DNA of 52,981 nt from the NCBI RefSeq assembly GCF_021443865.1, contig NZ_JABUTB010000001.1:14726-67706 (forward strand), in the 5' to 3' direction. The notes under the pieces were generated by a model, which saw only the letters and a list, made by a program, of their open reading frames with translations, made no database searches and was not told the origin of the DNA. Positions 7,777-16,806 of the stretch are shown here, one piece after another. Within the stretch, counting starts at the first letter, position 1. The number at the start of each line of letters is the position of its first letter. This DNA is from Clostridium sp. Its GTDB lineage: Bacteria; Bacillota; Clostridia; Clostridiales; Clostridiaceae. Both the position numbers and the translations under genes were made by a program.

Positions 7777-9696
7777 TTAACTCTTTTTCGCCTTAGTTCT
7801 TATAATAGGTAATGTTGTAGCTACAACTAAAGCAATCAATAATATTAATCCCATAATATTACTAGCTGCAAAACCAGTTGGTGTCTTAGGTGTTATTATA
7901 CCTGTTACTTGTAAAATTATTCCAACTAATCCTATTATAGATCCACCTGCAACAAGTCCTGAAGATAAGCTTATTCCATTAGAAACCTTCTCTTCTTTTT
8001 CCTTTTCACTGTTACTCATCTTTTCAACTAATACACGAATTAATGCTCCAACTAATATAATTGAAGTTGTTGAAATTGGTAAATAAAAACCAATTGCAAT
8101 AGTCATTATAGGTAAGTTTAATAGTAATAAAAATAATGCCATTACAACACCAACTAAAATCATTGGCCATGGTAAATCACCAGACATTATACCTGATGTT
8201 AATGTAGCCATTAAATTTGCTTGAGGAAGGGCAAATTGTGCCTCTGCTCCTGTCACTGATAATTGGTTTGAAAGTAATAATATAGTTCCTGTTACCACAA
8301 TTACACCAACTATACTTGCTATAGCAAAGGTGTTTCTCATTTCACTTCTATCTCCACCTATTAGGTATGTTACCTTTTGAGATTGACTATATCCACCTGC
8401 AGTTGAAATTGCTACTACCATAAATGCAGCGAATAAAAGTAATGATTTATTATCTGCTTTTGTTGACCATCCCATAACAACAAATACTAGTGTTAATATA
8501 ACTAAAGATGCTATTGTCATACCTGATACAGGAAGGTTTGATGTTCCTATTGTTCCTGTTAAACGACCAGATACTATAACAAATAATAAAGATAAAATTA
8601 ATGCAACAATTACTCCTATTATAGCCATCATAATACTTTGTGAAATCATAAATGCTGATATAAAAGCAATTACTACTCCTACTAAAAGTACTATTATTCC
8701 ACCTGAATTTCTTTCTGCATTAGAATCATTACTTGATTTTGCTTTTAATGTTTCTTTTATAGAAACTACTATTGTTGGTATAAGCTTAAGTGCTCCTATT
8801 ATACCACCACAAAGCATCATTCCCGCACCAATATACTTAACATAACTTGATGATATTGCATTTACATCCATTTGATTAAGATACATTGCTGAATTATTCC
8901 ATGATACTATATTCTTATCAGCTAAGTCTGTAAAGTATCCTATTAATGGAGCTATTCCAAAATTAGCTAATATAGAACCTGCAAACATAGTTAAAGATAC
9001 CTCTAACCCAACTATAAAGCCTATTCCTACTAAAAGTGGATTTACTTCAATAGAAAACTTCCACTTATAAAATTTACTTCCCATATAAGATATTGTGTTA
9101 TTTATTAAATTTAAAAATGATCCAGTTAAAACATTAATAATACCACTTATTCCAAAACCAATTCCCATGTATTTTACAGCATCTCCATTTCCTTCAGAAG
9201 CTACAAGGGTTTCAGATATTGCTAAGGATTCTGGATACATTAAATTACCGTGTTCTTCAATTATTAAATAATTATAAACTAAAGATATAATTCCTATTGA
9301 AAATAAAACTCCACCAACACCTACTATTAGGCCTTCCATAAAGGTAACATTATTACCTATTAATATTATTGCAGGTAAAACAAAAATCATACCACTAGCT
9401 ATAGATTCTCCACCACTAGACATACCTTGGGTTATATTTTTACCAAGTATACCCTTATCACGTGCAAATACACCTATCAGCATTGATCCAATTATTGCAC
9501 CTGGTATACCTGCCGCAACAGTTAATCCAGACTTCATACCTGAATAAGCTGTAGAAGCTGCAAAAATAGCAGATAATATTATACCAATTATTACAACAGG
9601 AATATTTGCTCCTTTTTTTGCCTTATCAGTAACATATGGAACATAATCTTTTCCATGAGTACCACCATAAGCTTCCTTAGGTAACTTTTTATTCAT
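7777..9696 (-). CDS. OPT-family oligopeptide transporter
   Basis: A 639-residue polytopic membrane protein of the OPT superfamily, secondary transporters for oligopeptides or metal-chelates. Hydrophobic spans run through the whole length (about 14-16). The characteristic N-terminal region AAGIPGAIIGSMLIG and the stretch NITQGMSSGGESIASGMIFVLPAIILIG are visible, as is EHGNLMYPESLAISETLVA. The ORF-track start at 9765 is 23 codons too early: AAGGAGAGTATATT lies directly before ATGAATAAAAAATTACC, so I start at 9696. No adjacent peptidase is present. The function as a peptide transporter rests on the family alone. Confidence 0.92.
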   Translation of the reverse strand: MNKKLPKEAYGGTHGKDYVPYVTDKAKKGANIPVVIIGIILSAIFAASTAYSGMKSGLTVAAGIPGAIIGSMLIGVFARDKGILGKNITQGMSSGGESIASGMIFVLPAIILIGNNVTFMEGLIVGVGGVLFSIGIISLVYNYLIIEEHGNLMYPESLAISETLVASEGNGDAVKYMGIGFGISGIINVLTGSFLNLINNTISYMGSKFYKWKFSIEVNPLLVGIGFIVGLEVSLTMFAGSILANFGIAPLIGYFTDLADKNIVSWNNSAMYLNQMDVNAISSSYVKYIGAGMMLCGGIIGALKLIPTIVVSIKETLKAKSSNDSNAERNSGGIIVLLVGVVIAFISAFMISQSIMMAIIGVIVALILSLLFVIVSGRLTGTIGTSNLPVSGMTIASLVILTLVFVVMGWSTKADNKSLLLFAAFMVVAISTAGGYSQSQKVTYLIGGDRSEMRNTFAIASIVGVIVVTGTILLLSNQLSVTGAEAQFALPQANLMATLTSGIMSGDLPWPMILVGVVMALFLLLLNLPIMTIAIGFYLPISTTSIILVGALIRVLVEKMSNSEKEKEEKVSNGISLSSGLVAGGSIIGLVGIILQVTGIITPKTPTGFAASNIMGLILLIALVVATTLPIIRTKAKKS

Positions 9697-9875
9697 AATA
9701 TACTCTCCTTCTTTTGTATTTATTATTTTTGTATAACCATTTTGTATAGTAGAATATGTATACATAATAGTTAATAGACTTACTTGTCATTATATTCATC
9801 TTACTTATTATCTTCAAAATATATGGATATTATTACATACAATTATTAAATAGAATATTAAATTATTATTAAATA

Positions 9876-9920
9876 AAAAAATAGTATTAGAATTATAATA
9901 AAATCCTAATACTATTTTTT
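9876..9920 (-). terminator. Terminator of the nitroreductase gene
   Basis: A perfect 15-bp inverted repeat (AAAAAATAGTATTAG) with a 15-nt loop and T tract on the minus strand, 23 nt after the stop. Confidence 0.88.
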
Positions 9921-9942
9921 ATACCTATTATTTCATATTCTT

Positions 9943-10518
9943 TTATTCGTGGTCTTTACCATCAATTACAGTAAGCTTTTTATCTATTGCAGTTCTATTA
10001 CGAGGCTTTGGAACATTATCAATATATCCAACCTGTAAAATAGCTGCTATTTTTTCTCCTGGTGCAACACCAGCAGCTTCTCTAAACTCAGGTAAAGTTA
10101 AAAATGAATCAGTTTTCCAAAATACACCTACTTCTCTTTCCCAAGCTGCCAGTTGGAAATTTTGAATTAATGCACAAACCGCTGCATAATCTTCTTCCCT
10201 AACAAAAGGCTGTGGATCTTCATGCATTACAACAAGTATATGTGCTGGAACAGATTCATAGTATTTCTTCATTTCTTCAGGGCTTTTTTTCATCTTAGCT
10301 CCCTTTGAAGCTACTTCAGCTATTGCATTTGCTATTACTTTCTTACCTTCACCATTATAAATTATAAACCTCCAAGGTTCTCTTAATTTATGATTTGGAG
10401 CCCAGCTAGCAACTTCTAGTAACTCACCTAATAATTCTGTAGATATACTTTCATCCTTAAATTTCTTTATTGTTCTTCTTTCCATAATTAACTGTGCCAT
10501 TGGATATTTTGTAGCCAT
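9943..10518 (-). CDS. Nitroreductase-family FMN oxidoreductase
   Basis: A 191-residue FMN-dependent NAD(P)H oxidoreductase of the nitroreductase family. The N-terminal FMN phosphate motif RRTIKKFKDE and the SWAPNHKLREPWRFI segment are clear, and the C-terminal AAILQVGYIDNVPKPRNR is typical. Members reduce nitroaromatics, quinones, flavins or disulfides. The ORF track uses TTG at 10527, but that lies directly on the AAAGGA ribosome site. The ATG at 10518 has proper spacing. Upstream lies a large Fur-like inverted repeat, so iron or redox control is likely. Physiological substrate unknown. Confidence 0.9.
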   Translation of the reverse strand: MATKYPMAQLIMERRTIKKFKDESISTELLGELLEVASWAPNHKLREPWRFIIYNGEGKKVIANAIAEVASKGAKMKKSPEEMKKYYESVPAHILVVMHEDPQPFVREEDYAAVCALIQNFQLAAWEREVGVFWKTDSFLTLPEFREAAGVAPGEKIAAILQVGYIDNVPKPRNRTAIDKKLTVIDGKDHE

Positions 10519-10618
10519 ATTAATCAATCCTTTCTAAATCTATATAAATATTCTAGTAAAAATTAATATAGTTAGACTTCTAACAATATTAATTTAAATC
10601 ATCATTCAATAATCATAT

Positions 10619-10666
10619 TAATAATGATAATCAATATTTTACAATTGATATTGATTATCATTATTA
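10619..10666 (-). promoter_or_regulatory. Double Fur-like operator upstream of the nitroreductase
   Basis: Two 15-bp sites, TAATAATGATAATCA (10619-10633) and TGATTATCATTATTA (10652-10666), each match the Fur-family 7-1-7 consensus TGATAATNATTATCA at 12 of 14 informative positions. Together they form a perfect 19-bp inverted repeat with a 10-nt spacer. A possible minus-strand promoter (TTGTAA, 18 nt, TAATAT) overlaps them, about 120 nt before the nitroreductase start. Binding by Fur rather than PerR or Zur is inference. Confidence 0.6.
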
Positions 10667-10798
10667 TAATACTACTTTTAAATAATACCTGTCAAGAATC
10701 TATAATAATAACTTTAGGCTACAAAATTTATAAATATTAATTTCACTTAAAGTAAACTTAAAAAAGTATATCCATTTTAAATATACATCTCACTTAAA

Positions 10799-11992
10799 TT
10801 AAGGCTTATATATCAACATATTATTAGTAAGCTTTACATTTAAATTATCCTCTGAAATTAAAAGTACTAAATCATATTCATCTTCTATTTTTGTTTTATT
10901 ATAAAAATAGTACTTGTCTCTATTATGAAAGTAAAGATGACTTTCATTAATTAAATATCCTTCTTCCTTTGAGCAATGAATTGGACTTCTAGTGGTACTT
11001 TTAAAATAGACATCTCCACTTAAATATGAAGCTATCCTAGAGGGAATATATATATTTTCTCCATGTCCTAGTACTAATATTTTCTTATCTCTTCCTATTC
11101 TTTTTTCAATTATCTTTGCAATTTCTTTACTTTCTTCTTCTATTTTTAGAATTTCATTAAAATCTACTCCAAATCTTCCTGTAAACTTTAAATAATCACC
11201 TCTTCTTGACATAATATTTAATGAAGCTACAGGAGCTATTTCATCTATTATAACTTCTTTATTATTTACATATACTTTTTTATCCTCTTCATATATTTCA
11301 CCAGCTATTAAAGATTTTACTTCTATTTCTATATTATTTTCATTAGCAAAATCTTTATATAAATTTCTATATTTAATATTTCTTAAATCTAAAATACTAA
11401 GGATTATATATTTCTTTACCTTTGTAACTTTAATTAATTCCTTTATTATATTTAACATAGACTTTCCTGTAGTTATTTCATCATCTACTAAAATTATTCT
11501 ATTAGCTTCCTTTAATTTATTATGATTTATTAAATAACATCTATGTGTTGTTGCATGTGAATGCTCTTCTTCAAAATTAAATATTGAATTTATATCTTTT
11601 ATATTTTCTCTTGTTGTAGTTATATAGTAAGAGTTTTCTATAGCTGAAGCCACTGCCATACCTAGTGCTGTGGCTGTTTCTGCAAATCCTAAAACAATGA
11701 TTTTTTCATTAGTTTTATAAGCTAATTTTATAACATCTTTTATCGCTTCCTCATTGTCCTCTTGATTTTTTATATAATTAATAAGGACTCTTGTCTTTTC
11801 ATTTTCTCCAAATAAAACTGATGTTAATAGTAAACCAATAACTTTACACATATTAGGTCTTACCTCTATGTGCTTTCCTAAAACCTTACTTATAAATAAA
11901 AAGCTTCTCTCATTATTATTTTCTCTATATCCTATTGAAATTAAATCTTTCAAATCCAATTTATATATATTATTTGTTACATTAATTTTCAT
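10799..11992 (-). CDS. PRTase-TRSP protein of the Ter-associated biosynthetic module
   Basis: A 397-residue two-domain protein. The N-terminal half is a phosphoribosyltransferase of the PRTase_2 type: VLGFAETATALG, the EEEHSHATTHR motif and the PRPP-binding loop RIILVDDEITTGKS. The C-terminal half matches the TRSP domain (ILVLGHGENIYIPSRIA, KSTTRSPIHCSKEEGY). This pair is known from tellurite/Ter stress loci, where it is proposed to make a nucleoside-like metabolite. The ORF-track start at 12052 overlaps the upstream gene too far. GGATGGAG precedes ATGATG at 11995/11992, leaving an overlap of about 11 nt with the lyase gene, a sign of translational coupling. No terD-type gene is in the window. 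Confidence 0.85.
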   Translation of the reverse strand: MKINVTNNIYKLDLKDLISIGYRENNNERSFLFISKVLGKHIEVRPNMCKVIGLLLTSVLFGENEKTRVLINYIKNQEDNEEAIKDVIKLAYKTNEKIIVLGFAETATALGMAVASAIENSYYITTTRENIKDINSIFNFEEEHSHATTHRCYLINHNKLKEANRIILVDDEITTGKSMLNIIKELIKVTKVKKYIILSILDLRNIKYRNLYKDFANENNIEIEVKSLIAGEIYEEDKKVYVNNKEVIIDEIAPVASLNIMSRRGDYLKFTGRFGVDFNEILKIEEESKEIAKIIEKRIGRDKKILVLGHGENIYIPSRIASYLSGDVYFKSTTRSPIHCSKEEGYLINESHLYFHNRDKYYFYNKTKIEDEYDLVLLISEDNLNVKLTNNMLIYKP

Positions 11993-13085
11993 CATAAACT
12001 CCATCCTTATAAAGTAAATCCTTATAAGAAATTTTATTATTAAGAACTCCAAAAGCCTTAGCTCTATTACAGGTTCTTATTGCCCAATTATAATGTGGGG
12101 ATACTTCATTCATCTTATTATTACTATAACCCTTAAAGACTCCCCCAATCTCTTTGTGATTTAATATATTGGTAGCATCCATATAATCCTCATAATTTAC
12201 TGAATAAATAGAATTAACATAAATACCTTGAGTTGGATGAATTATTGTTTTCCCACAAAATCCATTTTCTTTATCTAACTTTATTTCTTTAATTAATCCT
12301 TTAACCTCTTTAGAATTAATATCATAAGAAAAATACTCCCATACTGGTGCTGAGATTATATATTCTTCTTTATACCTACCAAAGATATTAACTATATCAG
12401 AAAGACAGTCATTTATTACTCCTATATCATAAATACTATTATCTCTACTTCTTCTTAATCCAAATTTTGATGAAAAGTCAGTTCCTCCTACTCTAATATT
12501 TAAGATTAAATCCTTATATTCATCAATTAAATTTCTTAAATATAGAATTTCTTTCATTCTATTTTCCTTATATATTATTTCTTCACTTTCTAGAATAGGC
12601 ATTCCATAAATTTTATCATCATACTCATTAATTATGGTATTTAAATGCTCTAAATACTGTGGTCCATTTATCTTATTAAATTTAGGAAATATAAATCCTG
12701 TTATTAATTTTAATTGATCCTTAGATAACCTATATGAAAACTTAATAAATTGATAATTGCTTCTAACCCTAATAAATATTAATGGAATATTTTTTTCATT
12801 TATTTCTCCTCTTGCTAAATCTTCATTTATCTTATCTAAAGACTTTAAAACATTAATTTCTCCTTTGTCTACATCACTTTCTCTAATAGAATCTTCAAAA
12901 CAAATAGTAATGGTAGTTATATCCTTTATTTTTCTTAATTTTATCTTGTTATAGATATCCATAAGTGCATTCATATATAAATTAGAGCCTATAGAATACT
13001 TTAATAAATCTTTTTTAGAGTATTTATTAAAGCTCATAGGCTCTTTATAAAAACTTTCGCTATTAATACTTTTAAAATGTTTCAT
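11982..13085 (-). CDS. CitE-like C-C bond lyase (HpcH/HpaI TIM-barrel) of the Ter-associated module
   Basis: A 367-residue TIM-barrel protein related to citrate lyase beta subunit. ITTITICFEDSI near the N-terminus carries the acidic metal region, RVGGTDFSSKFGLRR lies mid-protein, and GKTIIHPTQGIYVNSIYS is the classical CitE-family GK-IHP-Q segment. In Ter loci such lyases sit beside PRTase-TRSP, exactly as here. The substrate is unknown. The preferred start is ATG at 13085, preceded by GAAGGTG; the ORF-track ATG at 13103 has no ribosome site. It is the first gene of the two-gene operon and is divergent from the gene at 13261. Confidence 0.83.
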   Translation of the reverse strand: MKHFKSINSESFYKEPMSFNKYSKKDLLKYSIGSNLYMNALMDIYNKIKLRKIKDITTITICFEDSIRESDVDKGEINVLKSLDKINEDLARGEINEKNIPLIFIRVRSNYQFIKFSYRLSKDQLKLITGFIFPKFNKINGPQYLEHLNTIINEYDDKIYGMPILESEEIIYKENRMKEILYLRNLIDEYKDLILNIRVGGTDFSSKFGLRRSRDNSIYDIGVINDCLSDIVNIFGRYKEEYIISAPVWEYFSYDINSKEVKGLIKEIKLDKENGFCGKTIIHPTQGIYVNSIYSVNYEDYMDATNILNHKEIGGVFKGYSNNKMNEVSPHYNWAIRTCNRAKAFGVLNNKISYKDLLYKDGVYDEN

Positions 13086-13260
13086 TTCAACACCTTCACC
13101 CATATAAGATATTATTTTATAAAGTATTATATTTTATGATTTCATCATTTATTACAAGGATTTTAATATTTATTTGTTAACATTTTTTCTTCTTATGTTA
13201 TATACTGTAATACATGGATTTTAAGATACAATAAATAATTAATTGGAGATGAGTATTTAT

Positions 13261-13890
13261 ATGATAACTGAATCCAACTTTGAAAATAATTGCATCTCAC
13301 CAGATTGTGCTAATTTAATGAAGGAATGTTCAAATCTTTTATATAGAATTCCAGTTTTCCTTAGTCATCCAAGCAGATTAAATTCAAAGCAAAGTAGTTT
13401 TGTAAAAAATATAATTTTAGAAATTAAAAAAGCTTTATTATTTCCTAGAACATTGCCAGCAACTGAGCAATATCCAGAAACACCTCTTACAAATATAAGA
13501 AGAATGATTTTATCAAGCTATGGTTTTATAGGTCTTAATTTAGCTCAAAGAGAAGTTAGAGTTTTAGAAAATAATTTAGGAAAAGCCTCTGATTTAATAA
13601 CTTGGGAAGGAAGCCCCTTTACACAAATAGAGCCTTCTATGGCATTTCAATTTGGTCTTCCTGTGCTTTTAATTAGAGAATCTACTGTAGAGCAAACTGG
13701 TATATGGTCCTATGGAATTGGTCCATTTTTACTTTTAGAATGGAATCCAAATTTACCTTTATCAGAATTCTTTAATAGCAATGCTTGGCTAGAAATTTTT
13801 CAAAACTGGATTTCTCAAGTAAGAAATGGCTTTTATCTTCAAACTCAACCACAATTTAAATATACTTGTACTAGAGATGGAATTAATTAA
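13261..13890 (+). CDS. Uncharacterised Rossmann-like protein (TIR/nucleoside deoxyribosyltransferase-like)
   Basis: A 209-residue soluble protein I do not recognise with certainty. The pattern, PVFLSHPSR near residue 30, a helix, PLTNIRRMILSSYGFIGLNLA near residue 80, then SPFTQIEPSMAFQFGLPVLLIRE near residue 120, resembles TIR-like and nucleoside 2-deoxyribosyltransferase folds: an alternating beta/alpha core and an acidic residue (IEPSMA) before a helix. No catalytic assignment is safe. GGAGATGAG precedes the ATG at 13261; the TTG at 13243 is within the ribosome site. It faces away from the PRTase/lyase operon across about 175 nt, so it may share that stress context. A terminator follows. 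Confidence 0.6.
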   Translation: MITESNFENNCISPDCANLMKECSNLLYRIPVFLSHPSRLNSKQSSFVKNIILEIKKALLFPRTLPATEQYPETPLTNIRRMILSSYGFIGLNLAQREVRVLENNLGKASDLITWEGSPFTQIEPSMAFQFGLPVLLIRESTVEQTGIWSYGIGPFLLLEWNPNLPLSEFFNSNAWLEIFQNWISQVRNGFYLQTQPQFKYTCTRDGIN

Positions 13891-13925
13891 ATATTAAAAG
13901 TTAAGGCTTATTATTAATATTTTTA

Positions 13926-13950
13926 GAAACTCCGAAAGGGGTTTCTTACT
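13926..13950 (+). terminator. Terminator of the gene at 13261
   Basis: GAAACTCC-GAAA-GGGGTTTC, a stable tetraloop hairpin with a short T-rich tail, 36 nt after the stop. Confidence 0.75.
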
Positions 13951-14106
13951 ACTAATTATTTCACACCAATTAATTAAAATACCTAATTATTATATATTCC
14001 AATTACTTCAACAAAATAATAAGACTTCTTTTATGAAAAATTGCACTTAAAACATAACCTATATCCCTTATTAAAATTAGAATTTTATAATTTTTCTAAA
14101 AATTTA

Positions 14107-14135
14107 TTGACAAACTATCAAGAAAAACTTAAAAT
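14107..14135 (+). promoter_or_regulatory. Sigma-A promoter of the asnB T-box leader
   Basis: TTGACA (14107-14112), 17-nt spacer, TAAAAT (14130-14135), immediately before the T-box leader. Confidence 0.8.
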
Positions 14136-14144
14136 AAATACAAT

Positions 14145-14424
14145 TAATGAAAAGCAAAGATAGAGAGAAGTAGGAAAAGTATCCACCTAAAGTGAGCTGG
14201 AGATAGTGAAAACCCAGTGGCAGGGCTTTTTCGAATAACACTCAGTAGCTGCAAACTGAAATATTTATTTTCTATTAGATAAATTAGGGGCGCCGTACTC
14301 CATGCGTTATATGGATACCAGTAGTGGCTGGGAAGAGACCTTTATTAAGGTAAATTAGGTGGTACCGCGGATAAGCATCAATTCGTCCTATAATTATTAT
14401 AAGACGAATTGGTGCTATTTTTAT
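14145..14424 (+). ncRNA. T-box riboswitch (tRNA-Asn responsive) controlling asnB
   Basis: The leader has the T-box features in order: stem I region with AAAGTGAGCTGG, the specifier-loop segment GAATAACACTC with specifier codon AAC (14237-14239, Asn), and the conserved T-box AATTAGGTGGTACCGCGG (14353-14370), which pairs with the uncharged tRNA acceptor end. Next comes an intrinsic terminator, AGCATCAATTCGTC/GACGAATTGGTGCT (14374-14416), with TTTTT. Uncharged tRNA-Asn should favour the antiterminator and asnB expression. The Asn codon matches the downstream gene. The 13891-14443 gap is filled by the preceding terminator, the promoter and this element. Confidence 0.95.
14374..14422 (+). terminator. 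Conditional terminator of the T-box leader
   Basis: A 14-bp stem with one G-U pair and a run of T, positioned between the T-box sequence and the asnB ribosome site. Confidence 0.9.
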
Positions 14425-14443
14425 ATTTAAGGGGGCTATTAAT

Positions 14444-16033
14444 ATGTGTACAATTATGTGTTATACAGGAAAAGACATGGAAATTAAAAAATTTGAAGGG
14501 GCATTAAAAAGAACTGAATCTAGAGGTCCAGATATGACAAAAATACTTACTTTACCATCTGGAATTTTTGGATTCCAAAGACTATCTATTATGGATTTAA
14601 GCAACAGCGGAATGCAGCCATTTACTAATAATAAAGATGCTGCTATATGTAACGGGGAAATTTATGGTTTTAGAGAAATGAAAAAAGATTTAATAAGAAA
14701 AGGCTATAAATTCCATTCAGATAGTGATTGTGAAATATTACTTCCAATGTATTATGAATATGGATTAGATATGTTTTCTAAATTAGATGCTGAATTTGCA
14801 ACTGTCATCTATGATGGGGAAAAAGACACTTTTATTGCAGCTAGAGATCCAATTGGAATTCGTCCATTATTTTATGGATATTCAAAATCTGAAAAAATCA
14901 TCTTTGCTAGTGAAGCCAAAAACTTAGTGGGACTTACCGATAAAATAATGCCATTCCCACCAGGTCATTATTATGCTGATGGTAAATTTACTTGCTACTG
15001 TGACATTACTGAAATCCAAGGAGACTATTCTAAAGATAAATTAGTAGTTATTTATAAGAAAATCCACGATAAATTAGTAGCTGGTATTGAAAAACGTATG
15101 GATGCTGATGCTCCTGTAGGTTTCTTGTTAAGTGGTGGATTAGACAGTTCATTAGTATGTGCAGTTGCTCAAAAATTACATCCTGAAAAGCCAATTAAAA
15201 CCTTCTGTATTGGTATGACTGAAGATGCAATTGATTTAAAATATGCTAAAGAAGTAGCTGATTATATAGGTAGTGACCATACTGAATTTTATATGACTAA
15301 AGAGGAAGTTATTGAAACTTTAGATGAAGTTATTAAAATTCTTGGAACCTTTGATATAACAACAATAAGAGCAAGTATGGGGATGTATTTACTTTGCAAG
15401 AAGATACATGAAAATTCTAGTATTAAAGTACTTTTAACTGGTGAAATTTCCGATGAGTTATTTGGCTATAAATATACTGATTTTGCTCCAAATGCAGAGG
15501 AATTCCAAAAAGAATCTAAAAAGAGAATAAAAGAACTTTATATGTATGATGTACTTCGTGCTGATCGTTGTATAAGTTCAAACTCTTTAGAAGCAAGAGT
15601 TCCCTTTGGTGATTTAGATTTTGTTAAATATGTTATGTCCATTGATCCTGAAAAGAAATTAAATAAATACCAAATGGGAAAATACCTTTTAAGACGTGCC
15701 TTTGAAGGAGATTTTCTTCCACAAAGTATATTATATAGAGAAAAAGCAGCCTTTAGTGATGCTGTCGGACATTCTATGGTAGATTATTTAAAGGAATATG
15801 CAGAAACTAAATATTCTGATGAAGTTTTTGAAGGCTTATGTGATAAATATAAATATCACGCAAAGCCATTTACTAAGGAATCTTTATTATATAGAGAAAT
15901 ATTTGAAAAGTATTACCATAACCAAGCTGAAATGATAGTTGATTTTTGGATGCCAAACAAAGATTGGGATGGATGTAATGTAAATGATCCAAGTGCAAGA
16001 GTTCTATCAAACTATGGAGATAGTGGTAAATAA
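14444..16033 (+). CDS. asnB: Asparagine synthetase (glutamine-hydrolysing), short clostridial type
   Basis: A 529-residue class-II glutamine amidotransferase that makes Asn from Asp, Gln and ATP. Cys2 (MCTIMCY) is the glutaminase nucleophile. RTESRGPD and the GEIYG motif lie in the N-terminal domain. The C-terminal synthetase domain has the PP-loop LLSGGLDSSLV near residue 230, TGEISDELFGY, and SLEARVPFGD. The ATG follows AAGGGGGCTATTAAT. Expression is controlled by the upstream Asn T-box, which independently supports the function. Length matches the short clostridial AsnB group rather than the 550-plus residue E. coli type. Confidence 0.97.
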   Translation: MCTIMCYTGKDMEIKKFEGALKRTESRGPDMTKILTLPSGIFGFQRLSIMDLSNSGMQPFTNNKDAAICNGEIYGFREMKKDLIRKGYKFHSDSDCEILLPMYYEYGLDMFSKLDAEFATVIYDGEKDTFIAARDPIGIRPLFYGYSKSEKIIFASEAKNLVGLTDKIMPFPPGHYYADGKFTCYCDITEIQGDYSKDKLVVIYKKIHDKLVAGIEKRMDADAPVGFLLSGGLDSSLVCAVAQKLHPEKPIKTFCIGMTEDAIDLKYAKEVADYIGSDHTEFYMTKEEVIETLDEVIKILGTFDITTIRASMGMYLLCKKIHENSSIKVLLTGEISDELFGYKYTDFAPNAEEFQKESKKRIKELYMYDVLRADRCISSNSLEARVPFGDLDFVKYVMSIDPEKKLNKYQMGKYLLRRAFEGDFLPQSILYREKAAFSDAVGHSMVDYLKEYAETKYSDEVFEGLCDKYKYHAKPFTKESLLYREIFEKYYHNQAEMIVDFWMPNKDWDGCNVNDPSARVLSNYGDSGK

Positions 16034-16043
16034 TAAAAAATCA

Positions 16044-16075
16044 GAGGGGCTGTTGCCACAGCTCCTCCTTATTTT
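16044..16075. terminator. Bidirectional terminator after asnB
   Basis: GAGGGGCTGT-TGCC-ACAGCTCCTC hairpin (one G-U) between the convergent asnB and the hypothetical gene at 16088, with T-rich sequence on the + side and a run of A before it. Confidence 0.85.
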
Positions 16076-16087
16076 AATTTAATTTAC

Positions 16088-16657
16088 TTAACAGCTTAAA
16101 TATCTAAACTCTATACTAGTTAAAAGCAATGCACCAGCATAATCATTATCTGCTGGTATACGTGCAACACTCAAGAATGCAAAATCTTCTGCTCTAACAA
16201 TCTCATTTAAATCAAACTCTAAAACATAATGATTATACTCAAAGTTTCCTGGTGAATTTTGAATTCTAATATTTCGTTTATTAATTGTTCTTAACTCTTC
16301 TATTCTTACAACGCCATTTTTTCTAGTAAATAAAGAAGAAAGTCTTATAGAAAATCTATTTCCAGTTGGTGTATTTGAATTATCAGTTAACAAATGAACA
16401 AATACTTTAGTTTTTCTAGAAGTATTATAAGCATCTCTTGGTACATTAAAAGTTAGTGAATATTCTTCTTCATCACCTTCTGGAAGAAGCCATCCTAATA
16501 TCCTAAGAGGTGAATTAGCACTTCCAAGTGGTACTGTATCTGGTTCTGTCTCTTCAGCATCATTCATAGTTCCTGCATTAAATACTAGTGATTCATATTC
16601 TAATCTATTTTCTAGCCCATAATCTAATCCTTGTCCAAAACAATATTCATTTGACAT
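16088..16657 (-). CDS. Hypothetical protein, probably all-beta
   Basis: A 189-residue protein I do not recognise. It has no signal peptide or membrane segment, is rich in alternating beta-strand patterns (YSLTFNVPRD, TKVFVHLLTD, NHYVLEFDLNEI, LLLTSIEFRYLSC) and has one Cys near each end (residues 6 and 189). The pattern suggests a beta-sandwich or jelly-roll. GGAGATGATTTAAT precedes the ATG. It is monocistronic and convergent with asnB. The lack of an export signal, the terminal cysteines and the presence of several spore-surface-like genes nearby would fit a coat or exosporium role, but there is no direct evidence for that. Confidence 0.6.
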   Translation of the reverse strand: MSNEYCFGQGLDYGLENRLEYESLVFNAGTMNDAEETEPDTVPLGSANSPLRILGWLLPEGDEEEYSLTFNVPRDAYNTSRKTKVFVHLLTDNSNTPTGNRFSIRLSSLFTRKNGVVRIEELRTINKRNIRIQNSPGNFEYNHYVLEFDLNEIVRAEDFAFLSVARIPADNDYAGALLLTSIEFRYLSC

Positions 16658-16806
16658 ATTAAATCATCTCCACATTATTTTAAGGCCTTACTATTATATT
16701 ATATTACACACTAATAATTATGTTACTGAAGATTAATTATTCTATAGTCAATTTACTAAGTAAATTATTAATTTTAAATATTACCAGAGTTTTAATATAG
16801 CACTTA

